A DNA stretch of 64,000 nucleotides, from NCBI RefSeq assembly GCF_000426365.1, contig NZ_AUFF01000001.1, forward strand, positions 1-64,000, given 5' to 3'. Below are positions 43,631 to 50,602 of this stretch, one piece after another (position 1 is the stretch's first letter; each line of letters opens with the position of its first letter). Below the pieces are notes generated by a model. That model searched no databases and was not told the DNA's origin. It saw only the letters and a list, made by a program, of their open reading frames with translations. The translations under genes and the position numbers were made by a program. Source of the DNA: Arenimonas composti TR7-09 = DSM 18010. GTDB taxonomy: Bacteria; Pseudomonadota; Gammaproteobacteria; Xanthomonadales; Xanthomonadaceae.

Positions 43631-45019
43631 ATGCGTGTTCGTTTCCACGGAGCGGCAGGCGAGGTCACCGGTTCCTGCCACGAGGTCGAGGCCGGCGGCC
43701 ACCGGCTGCTGCTCGACTGCGGCATGATCCAGGGCAGCCGGGAACAGGAACGGCGCAATCTCGAGCCGTTCCCGTTCGCCGTCGACGGGCTCGATGCGGT
43801 CGTGCTCAGCCACGCCCACATCGACCACTGCGGCCGGCTGCCGCTGCTGGTCGCACGCGGCTACCGCGGCCCGATCTGGGCCCAGAAGGCCACCGCCGAC
43901 CTGCTGCCGATCATGCTGCTCGATGCCGCCTCGCTGGCCGAGGCCGACGCCGCCCGCTTCAACCGCGAGGCCCGCGACGGCCGCAGCGACCACCGGCCGC
44001 TGTTCGACCGCGACGACGTCGAGGCGACGATCCGGCAGCTGCGGGCGATCGCCTACGACGAAGCCACGGAAATCCTGCCCGGCGTCGTGCTGACGCTGCG
44101 CGATGCCGGCCACATCCTCGGTTCGGCCAGCGTCGAACTGCGCGCGCAGGAAGACGGGCACGAACGCGTGCTGGTGTTCTCCGGCGACATCGGCCCGCGC
44201 GGCACGCCGATCCTGCGCGATCCGGCGCCGGTGCCGCGCGCCGACCTCGTGCTGCTGGAATCGACCTACGGCGACCGTCGCCACCGCGACCGCGCCGCCA
44301 CCGTCGCCGAGATCGGCGGGATCCTCGAAGACGCCTGGCGCGACCAGGGCAATGTGCTGATCCCGGCCTTCGCCGTCGGCCGCAGCCAGGAACTCCTGTA
44401 CTGGTTCGCGCGCCACTGGGACGAATGGAAACTGGCGCGCTGGAAGATCTTCGTCGACAGCCCGATGGCCGCGAAGGTCACCGGCGTCTACGCGAAGCAC
44501 GCGGACCTGTTCGACGAGGCCGCGAAGCGCACCTGGCGCGACCGTCCGGAGCCGTTCCGGCTGCCGAACCTGCGCCTCACCGTCGACCAGGCGCAGTCGC
44601 GCGGCATCAACGGCGTGCGCGGCGGCGCGATCATCATCGCCGGCTCCGGCATGTGCAACGGCGGCCGCATCCGCCACCACCTGCGGCACAACCTCGGGCA
44701 CGCGCAGACGCGGCTGATCTTTCCCGGCTACCAGGCCGAGGGCACGCTCGGCCGCCGGCTGGTCGACGGTGCGGACGCGGTGATGCTGATGGGCGAACGC
44801 GTTCCGGTGCGTGCGCATGTGCACACCGTCGGCGGCCTGTCCGCGCATGCCGACCGCGATGGCCTCGCGGAATGGTACGGGCGTATCGACGGCGCGCCGC
44901 CGGTCGTGCTGGTGCACGGCGAGGACCGCGCACGCACGGCGTTCGCACGCACGCTGCAGGAACGCTTCGGCAGCGACGTGACCCTCGCGCGCCCGGGACT
45001 CACGACCGACGTCCTGTAG
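43631..45019 (+). CDS. Metallo-beta-lactamase fold RNase (beta-CASP, YSH1/CPSF-like)
   Basis: Proteins of this family are zinc-dependent nucleases acting on RNA. The ATG at 43631 is 9 nt after AGGAG (43617-43621); a GTG at 43625 would be only 3 nt away. The 462-residue product has SHAHIDHCGRL at residues 60-70, GHILGSAS, the beta-CASP region with FVDSPMAAKVTGVY, GSGMCNGGRI and HTVGGLSAHADR. The final codon CTG and stop TAG are in REP copy 4. Confidence 0.9.
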   Translation: MRVRFHGAAGEVTGSCHEVEAGGHRLLLDCGMIQGSREQERRNLEPFPFAVDGLDAVVLSHAHIDHCGRLPLLVARGYRGPIWAQKATADLLPIMLLDAASLAEADAARFNREARDGRSDHRPLFDRDDVEATIRQLRAIAYDEATEILPGVVLTLRDAGHILGSASVELRAQEDGHERVLVFSGDIGPRGTPILRDPAPVPRADLVLLESTYGDRRHRDRAATVAEIGGILEDAWRDQGNVLIPAFAVGRSQELLYWFARHWDEWKLARWKIFVDSPMAAKVTGVYAKHADLFDEAAKRTWRDRPEPFRLPNLRLTVDQAQSRGINGVRGGAIIIAGSGMCNGGRIRHHLRHNLGHAQTRLIFPGYQAEGTLGRRLVDGADAVMLMGERVPVRAHVHTVGGLSAHADRDGLAEWYGRIDGAPPVVLVHGEDRARTAFARTLQERFGSDVTLARPGLTTDVL

Positions 45020-45037
45020 GAGCGGCTTCAGCCGCGA
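45015..45037 (+). repeat. REP-like hairpin repeat, copy 4
   Basis: TGTAGGAGCGGCTTCAGCCG plus CGA on the plus strand. Its TAG at 45017-45019 is the stop codon of the beta-CASP gene. It is paired with an inverted copy at 45123-45144. Confidence 0.9.
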
Positions 45038-45041
45038 TACG

Positions 45042-45096
45042 CCTTTTCTTCTCTTTCTTTTCTTTCTTTTCTTTTCTTTATCTTCTCTTCTCTTCC
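45042..45096 (+). repeat. Polypyrimidine tract with mirror symmetry between inverted REPs
   Basis: 38 uninterrupted pyrimidines (45042-45079), one A, then 16 more pyrimidines, mostly TTTC/TTTTC units. 45054-45074 is a perfect 21-nt mirror repeat centred on 45064. This is exceptional in a genome of this GC content. It is followed by a 7-bp hairpin (ATGCCTT/AAGGCAT, about 45105-45126) before REP copy 5. Confidence 0.8.
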
Positions 45097-45122
45097 GCCA
45101 CATGCCTTGAACGTGGAAGGCA

Positions 45123-45144
45123 TCGCGGCTGAAGCCACTCCTAC
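45123..45144 (-). repeat. REP-like hairpin repeat, copy 5 (inverted)
   Basis: Minus-strand GTAGGAGTGGCTTCAGCCGC plus GA; one arm has a G-to-T-type wobble change relative to copy 4. Its TAG (45143-45141) is the stop codon of the Kef-type antiporter gene. Confidence 0.85.
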
Positions 45145-46892
45145 GAACTGGGCTTCCTCGCGTTGCCGTAGATCAGCGCGCGCCCGGCGAACTCACCGCC
45201 GGCGAGTTCCAGCTGGAAGCGCTCGCCGTCGCGGCGGCGAACCTCGGCGAGCACGCGCTCGACCTCCTCGTCGGGCACCTCGAGCTCGCGCAGCGCGGCC
45301 GCGCCGAAGGCCAGCGCCGACTCGAACACCTCGCGGATCTGGAAATCGACGCCGGCCCGCACCAGCGAATACGCGTGCTCGCGGTCGAAGGCGCGCACCA
45401 GCAGGCTGGCCTGCGCGAAGTGCTGCTTCGCCAGCGCGACGACGCGGTCGGCGGCCGCGCGGTCGTCGATGCAGACCAGGATCGCGCAGGCGTGGCCGGC
45501 GCCGGCCGCGTGCAGCACGTCGAGGCGGGTGCCGTCGCCGTAATGCACCTTGAAGCCGTAGTCGGCGGCGTTGCGGATGTCCTCGGGATTGGTCTCGATG
45601 ATCGTGACCTCGAAGCCGCGCGCCAGCAGCGGCTGGCTCACCACCTGGCCGAAGCGGCCGAAACCGATCAGCAGCACGTTCGCGCGCAGGTCGCGTGCCG
45701 CCTCGACACCCTCCAGCGACGGCGCCGGCTTGCGCACGAGGCGCTTGCCGACGAGCACGAACAGCGGCGTCAGCAGCATCGACAGCACGACGATCGCGGT
45801 CATCCTGGCGGCGGTGCCGGTGTCGATCACCCGTTCTGCCGCGGCGGCGGCGAACAGCACGAAGGCGAACTCGCCGCCCTGCGCCATCAGCACCGCGCGG
45901 TCGAAGGCTTCCGCATGCGGCGTCTTCAGCAGCCGCGCGACCGCGTAGATCGCGACGCCCTTCACCGCCATCATCGCCAGCACGCCGGCGACGATCAGCG
46001 GCCAGTTCGCGGCCACCAGCGCGAGGTCGAGGGCCATGCCGACGGCCAGGAAGAACAGGCCGAGCAGCAGGCCACGGAATGGTTCGATGTCGGCTTCGAG
46101 CTGATGCCGGAAGCTCGACTCCGACAGCAGCACGCCGGCGATGAAGGCGCCCATCGCCATGCTCAGGCCGCCGAGCTGCATCAGCAGCGCGGCGCCGAGC
46201 ACGACCAGCAGCGCCGCCGCCGTCATCACCTCGCGCGCGCGTGCCGCCGCCAGCACCCGGAACAGCGGGTTGAGCAGGAACATGCCGGCGACGATGAGCG
46301 CCGCCAGCGAGGCGATGCCGGTGCCGACCGCGAGCCAGCGCTCGCCGGCGGCCGCCGGCGCGGCATCGGCCGGCGACATGAAGGCGACGATCGCCAGCAG
46401 CGGCACGATCAGCATGTCCTCGAACAGCAGGATCGCGACGATGCGACGGCCCGAGGGCAGATTGATGTCGCCGCGCTCGGCGAGCAGCTGCATCACGATC
46501 GCGGTCGAGGTCAGCACGAAGCCGAACGCGGCGACGAAGGCGACGCCGGGGCGCAGGCCATAGCCGATGCCCAGGCCGGTCAGCAGCAGGCCGCAGGTGG
46601 CGATCTGCAGGGTGCCGAGCCCGAAAATCTCCCGGCGCAGCCCCCACAGGTGGCTCGGCCGCATCTCCAGGCCGATCACGAACAGGTACATCACCACCCC
46701 GAGTTCGGCGGTATGCAGGATGGTCTGCGGATCGGCGAAGAGGCCGAGCCCGAACGGACCGATCGCCAGCCCGGCCGCCAGATAGCCCAGCACCGAGCCG
46801 AGCCCGAGCCGGCGGAACAGCGGCACCGCGACCACCGCGGCGCCGAGCAGCACCACCACGTCGACCAGATGGTCGCTGCCGGCGGCGGCCAT
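45141..46892 (-). CDS. Kef-type monovalent cation:proton antiporter with RCK/TrkA-N domain
   Basis: A CPA2-family antiporter of the inner membrane, probably exporting K+ or Na+ in exchange for protons. The start at 46892 gives 583 residues. About 12 membrane helices (residues 1-380) include LGYLAAGLAIGPFGLGLF and LLFEDMLIVPLLAIVAF. A Rossmann-type TrkA-N domain follows with VLLIGFGRFGQVVSQPLL and VHYGDGTRLDVL, then a short C-terminal tail. It lies 7 nt after a DUF4440-like gene on the same strand. The glutathione-gating features of KefB/C cannot be judged. Confidence 0.9.
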   Translation of the reverse strand: MAAAGSDHLVDVVVLLGAAVVAVPLFRRLGLGSVLGYLAAGLAIGPFGLGLFADPQTILHTAELGVVMYLFVIGLEMRPSHLWGLRREIFGLGTLQIATCGLLLTGLGIGYGLRPGVAFVAAFGFVLTSTAIVMQLLAERGDINLPSGRRIVAILLFEDMLIVPLLAIVAFMSPADAAPAAAGERWLAVGTGIASLAALIVAGMFLLNPLFRVLAAARAREVMTAAALLVVLGAALLMQLGGLSMAMGAFIAGVLLSESSFRHQLEADIEPFRGLLLGLFFLAVGMALDLALVAANWPLIVAGVLAMMAVKGVAIYAVARLLKTPHAEAFDRAVLMAQGGEFAFVLFAAAAAERVIDTGTAARMTAIVVLSMLLTPLFVLVGKRLVRKPAPSLEGVEAARDLRANVLLIGFGRFGQVVSQPLLARGFEVTIIETNPEDIRNAADYGFKVHYGDGTRLDVLHAAGAGHACAILVCIDDRAAADRVVALAKQHFAQASLLVRAFDREHAYSLVRAGVDFQIREVFESALAFGAAALRELEVPDEEVERVLAEVRRRDGERFQLELAGGEFAGRALIYGNARKPSS

Positions 46893-46899
46893 CAGGCGC

Positions 46900-47424
46900 T
46901 CACTCCGCCGCGGCCGGCGCGGCTTCCGCCGGCGCGGCGCGGCGGCAGGCACAGGCGCCGTCGTCGAACACGACGCGCCAGGTGCCATCGGCGTCGCGGC
47001 GCCAGGTCGAGCGGAACTCGGCGACCACGTTGCCGTCGGGCGCGAACACCGGACCCTTGGTCTGCGCGAGCTGGCCGCTGGACAGCACGACGACGGTCTC
47101 GGGCCGCCAGGAGAACGGCGCCTCGGCGTCGGCGAAGTAGTTGCGCCACTCGGCGAGGATCGTCGCCTTGCCGTTCAGCGGCCGGGCGCCGTTGACGAAG
47201 ATCGCGTCGTCGGCGATGTGCGCGGCGAACGCGTCGAAATCGCGGTCCGCCATCGTCTGCGCGAAGGCGGTCTCGGCGGCCCGCACTGCGGCGACGAGGG
47301 CGGGATCGCCGAAGGCATCGGCCGCCGGCGCTTCCGGGGGCGGCGGCACCTGCGAGGTCGCGATCACGGCACTGGCGGCCAACAGCAGGGCGGGCAGCAA
47401 AGCGAAGCGGCGGAATCGGATCAT
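46900..47424 (-). CDS. Exported SnoaL/NTF2-like (DUF4440-type) protein
   Basis: The 174-residue product has a signal peptide (FALLPALLLAASAVIATSQ) and an NTF2-like fold shown by ETAFAQTMADRDFDAFAAHI, ADDAIFVNG, and VVAEFRSTWRRDADGTWRVV. Such proteins bind small ligands or act as isomerase-like enzymes. No catalytic set is evident. Its C-terminus is Ala/Glu/Pro-rich with a CAC motif. It is probably cotranscribed with the antiporter gene (7-nt gap). Confidence 0.8.
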   Translation of the reverse strand: MIRFRRFALLPALLLAASAVIATSQVPPPPEAPAADAFGDPALVAAVRAAETAFAQTMADRDFDAFAAHIADDAIFVNGARPLNGKATILAEWRNYFADAEAPFSWRPETVVVLSSGQLAQTKGPVFAPDGNVVAEFRSTWRRDADGTWRVVFDDGACACRRAAPAEAAPAAAE

Positions 47425-47524
47425 CGTCGGCCTCCTTGGGAATTGCAGCGATGCTGCGCCCGGCGCGGCTCGCCTGGCTAGGGATTGTCGTCACGTGCAC
47501 GTGGCCGCCGCCACCCTGCGCGCC

Positions 47525-48604
47525 ATGTCCACGCCGGCCTCCGCCACCGAAGACGCGCTCGCCGATGCGGCCGGCGCCGGCCTGCGCTGGGTCTGCGACG
47601 GCGAGTCCGGCTACCGGCGAAAACGCGCCGGCCGCGGTTTCGACTATCGCGACGCCGAGGGCCGGCCGGTGCGCGACCCCGACACGCTCGCACGGATCCG
47701 GGCACTGGCGATCCCGCCGGCCTGGACCGACGTGTGGATCTGCCGCAGCCCGCGCGGCCACCTGCAGGCCACCGGCCGCGACGCCCGCGGCCGCAAGCAG
47801 TACCGCTACCACGCGCGCTGGCGGCAGGTGCGCGACGACAACAAGTACGCCCGCCTCGTCGCGTTCGCCGACGCCCTGCCGAAGCTGCGCCGCCGGCTGC
47901 GCGCCGACCTGCGCCGTCCCGGCTGGCCACGCGAGAAGGTGCTGGCCCTCGTGGTCGCGCTGATGGCGCAGACGCTGTGCCGGGTCGGCAACGACGAATA
48001 CGCGCGCAGCAACCGTTCCTACGGCCTGACCACGCTGCGCAACCGCCACGCCGAATACCTGCGTGGCGGCCGGCTGCGCCTGCGCTTCCGCGGCAAGGCC
48101 GGCAAGGAGCACGACCTGCAGGTCGAAGACGCGCGCCTGGCGAAGCTGGTGCGCGGCTGCCAGGAACTGCCGGGCCAGGCCCTGTTCCAGTACGTCGACG
48201 ACGACGGTGCGGTGGTGCCGGTCGATTCCGCCGACGTCAATGCCTGGCTGCAGGCCGTCTGCGGCGAGGACTTCACCGCCAAGGATTTCCGCACCTGGGG
48301 CGGCACCCTGCTGGCCTTCCGCCTGCTCGCGGCGACGCCGCTGCCGGAACCGGGCCGCGACGGCCGCATCGCCGCCAGCGCGATCGCCGCGGCGCAGAAG
48401 CAGGTCGTCGCCGATGTCGCCGCCGCGCTCGGCAACACCGTCGCCGTCTGCCGCAAGGCCTATATCGATCCGCGGGTATTCGCCGGCTGGGAGGACGGAC
48501 GGCTCGCGGCCTTCGCCGCACGTTGCCGGGGTGGGCGACAATGGGAAGCGGCGCTGCGACGGTTCCTGGCGCGGGGGAACGGGCGGGCAGCGACCAGGAA
48601 CTAG
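47525..48604 (+). CDS. DNA topoisomerase IB (poxvirus-like bacterial type)
   Basis: It relaxes supercoils through a 3'-phosphotyrosyl intermediate. The start at 47525 gives 359 residues. Visible elements are RKRAGRGFDYRDAEGRPV at the N-terminus, IPPAWTDVWICRSPRGHLQA, QYRYHARWRQVRDDNKY, RVGNDEYARSNRSYGLTTLR and FRTWGGTLLAF. The nucleophile Tyr313 lies in CRKAYIDPRV. Length and order match bacterial TopIB. It converges with the SRPBCC gene. Confidence 0.92.
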   Translation: MSTPASATEDALADAAGAGLRWVCDGESGYRRKRAGRGFDYRDAEGRPVRDPDTLARIRALAIPPAWTDVWICRSPRGHLQATGRDARGRKQYRYHARWRQVRDDNKYARLVAFADALPKLRRRLRADLRRPGWPREKVLALVVALMAQTLCRVGNDEYARSNRSYGLTTLRNRHAEYLRGGRLRLRFRGKAGKEHDLQVEDARLAKLVRGCQELPGQALFQYVDDDGAVVPVDSADVNAWLQAVCGEDFTAKDFRTWGGTLLAFRLLAATPLPEPGRDGRIAASAIAAAQKQVVADVAAALGNTVAVCRKAYIDPRVFAGWEDGRLAAFAARCRGGRQWEAALRRFLARGNGRAATRN

Positions 48605-48616
48605 CGAACCGTCGTG

Positions 48617-49066
48617 CTACCTGCGGGTCGAGACGCCGTGTTCGCCCTCGACGACGTCCTTCAACCCGGCCAGCACCTGCCGCCAGTTCGCCTCGGCGTG
48701 TTCGCGCGCGGCGACGTCGGCCGCGCCGTCCTGGCGAAGCGTCACGCGGGTGCCGCCGTCCTCCCCGGCGAGGTCGATGCGGACGATGTGGCCAAGGTCG
48801 TCGCCGCCGTCCTTCGCCGTGCCGCTGACGTGCCGATACTCGAGCAGGACGCCGGGCGCGGCCTCGATGACCTCACCGTGGTCCTCGAAGCGCCGGCCCG
48901 CGTACTCGCCGGACCAGCGGATCGGGCTGCCGGTGCGCCAGTCGCTGCGCACGTCGGCGCCGAACAGGTAGCGGCGGATGCGGGCCGGATCCGTCAGTGC
49001 GATCCAGACGTCGTCCGGCTGCGCGTCGATCCAGATCGTCGCATCGGCAACGGGGCCTTCGAGCAT
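48617..49066 (-). CDS. SRPBCC/AHSA1-type protein
   Basis: The 149-residue product has the START-like fold of Aha1-C-type proteins: TIWIDAQPDDVWIALTDPAR at the N-terminus, WRTGSPIRWSGEYAGRRFED, RVTLRQDG, and a long C-terminal helix with ANWRQVLAGLKDVVE. These proteins bind hydrophobic ligands; the ligand is unknown. It lies 73 nt downstream of yhhQ on the same strand. Confidence 0.85.
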   Translation of the reverse strand: MLEGPVADATIWIDAQPDDVWIALTDPARIRRYLFGADVRSDWRTGSPIRWSGEYAGRRFEDHGEVIEAAPGVLLEYRHVSGTAKDGGDDLGHIVRIDLAGEDGGTRVTLRQDGAADVAAREHAEANWRQVLAGLKDVVEGEHGVSTRR

Positions 49067-49139
49067 CGCGGTTCTCCGGAATCGTGATGCGTCGCAGGGT
49101 CGCGCCCGCGGGGTGAAGATGTCGTGGTGCGGTGGCGCC

Positions 49140-49955
49140 TCAGTCCCGCGCGGCGTGCTCGCGCAGCGCCTTCGCCGTGTCCGCGCCCAGCCAGCCGGTG
49201 ATCGCCCGCCGCACCAGATAGAGCAGCGGGATCAGCGCGATCGCGGCCGCCATCTTGTAGACGTAGTTGAGGCTGCCGACGGCGAGGAACAGCGAGGTCG
49301 GCCACTGCTGCGGGCCGAGCACGAAGGCGATGTAGAGCACGACGAAGGAATCGACCAGCTGCGACACCGCGGTCGAGCCGGTCGCGCGCAGCCAGACCAT
49401 GCGCTCGCCGGTCGCCGCGCGGATGCGGTGGAATACGCCGACGTCGATCAACTGGCCGATCATGAATGCGACCAGCGAGCCGGCGATCGTCCACAGGCCC
49501 TGGCCGAACACCGCCGCGAATGCCGCCTGGTAGTCGGGCACGCCCTGGCCGGTGGCGACGCCGACCCACCATGCCGCCGGCGCCAGCGCGATCGCGACGT
49601 AGGCGAAAACGAAGCCGTAGACGATCAGCGCCGCCGCCAGCCAGCTGATGAAGCGCACGCCGCGCTTGCCGAAGAATTCGTTCACGACGTCGGTCATCAC
49701 GAACACGATCGGCCACAGCAGCGTGCCGGCGGTGAAGTTCAGCGAGCCGCTCTCGCCGAACAGGTTCCACCTCAGCGGGTCGATGCCGAGCGTGTCCTCG
49801 AGCGCGAAGATCTTGACGCCGATGAACTCGGCCAGCAGCGCGTTGGCGACGAAGAAGGTCGCCAGCACCAGGAACAGCCGCTGCGTGCGCGGATGGTGGC
49901 TGACGTCGGGCAGCGCGCCCGCGGTGGAGGCCGCGACGGGTGCCGGCGTGTTCAC
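49140..49955 (-). CDS. yhhQ: Queuosine precursor transporter
   Basis: YhhQ imports the queuosine precursor 7-cyano-7-deazaguanine for tRNA modification. The GTG at 49955 overlaps the DUF502 stop as GTGA and gives 271 residues. There are about six membrane helices, with LAEFIGVKIFAL, WPIVFVMTDVVNEFFGKRGV and the late QLVDSFVVLYIAFV characteristic of the family. It is the third gene of a coupled operon after the kinase and DUF502 genes. Confidence 0.88.
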   Translation of the reverse strand: MNTPAPVAASTAGALPDVSHHPRTQRLFLVLATFFVANALLAEFIGVKIFALEDTLGIDPLRWNLFGESGSLNFTAGTLLWPIVFVMTDVVNEFFGKRGVRFISWLAAALIVYGFVFAYVAIALAPAAWWVGVATGQGVPDYQAAFAAVFGQGLWTIAGSLVAFMIGQLIDVGVFHRIRAATGERMVWLRATGSTAVSQLVDSFVVLYIAFVLGPQQWPTSLFLAVGSLNYVYKMAAAIALIPLLYLVRRAITGWLGADTAKALREHAARD

Positions 49956-50602
49956 GGCGCTTCGCCGCCGCGCCGGAACGGCATCGTGTCCGGGCTCACC
50001 GCGCCCCCGGAAATGATGAAGGTCATCGCCTCGTCGACGGTCCAGTCGGTCGGCGTCAGCAGGTCGACCGGCACGACTTCGAGATAACCCGAGGTCGGGT
50101 TCGGCGTCGTCGGCACGTAGACCGCGGCGAGTTCGCGGCCACTGCCTTCCTCGCGCATCACCCGGGTGACGAAACCGACGCACTTCATCTCGCGGTGCGG
50201 GAAATCGATCAGCACCACGCGGCGGGTGCCGTCGGGCTTGGCCTGCAGCAGGTCGAGCAGCTTGCGGGCGCTGCCGTAAATCGTCTTCGCCAGCGGGATG
50301 CGCGCGATCAGCGCCTCCAGCCAGGCCAGCAGGCGCTGGCCGACGACGCGGCGGGCTAGGCCGCCGACCGCGACGATGAACAGCACGGTCGCGAGCACTG
50401 CCAGCGTCGACTGCGCCCAGGGATCGTCGAGCCAGCCGAGCACGCGCGGCCAGGCGTCGGCGAGCTGCCCGGACAGCGGCCCGACCACCGGCTCGCTGAG
50501 CCGCGACAGCCCGACCAGCACGAACTTGAACACCACCCACACCAGCCAGATCGGCAGCAGGGTCAGCAGGCCGGTCAGGAACCAGGCGCGCAGCCGGCGC
50601 AT
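49952..50602 (-). CDS. DUF502 inner membrane protein
   Basis: Function unknown; DUF502 proteins are small membrane proteins. The ATG at 50602 overlaps the kinase TGA (ATGA) and gives 216 residues. There are two membrane helices (FLTGLLTLLPIWLVWVVFKF and TLAVLATVLFIVAVGGLARR). The family core follows with IPLAKTIYGSARKLLDLL, VVLIDFPHREMKCVGFVT and VYVPTTPNPTSGYLEVVP. Flanking overlaps show translational coupling on both sides. Confidence 0.88.
   Translation of the reverse strand: MRRLRAWFLTGLLTLLPIWLVWVVFKFVLVGLSRLSEPVVGPLSGQLADAWPRVLGWLDDPWAQSTLAVLATVLFIVAVGGLARRVVGQRLLAWLEALIARIPLAKTIYGSARKLLDLLQAKPDGTRRVVLIDFPHREMKCVGFVTRVMREEGSGRELAAVYVPTTPNPTSGYLEVVPVDLLTPTDWTVDEAMTFIISGGAVSPDTMPFRRGGEAP

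Noticed and set aside
45038-45122. CRISPR-like or tandem-repeat array in the pyrimidine tract
   Set aside because: There are no regular repeat-spacer units; the tract is simple TTTC-type low complexity between two inverted REPs.
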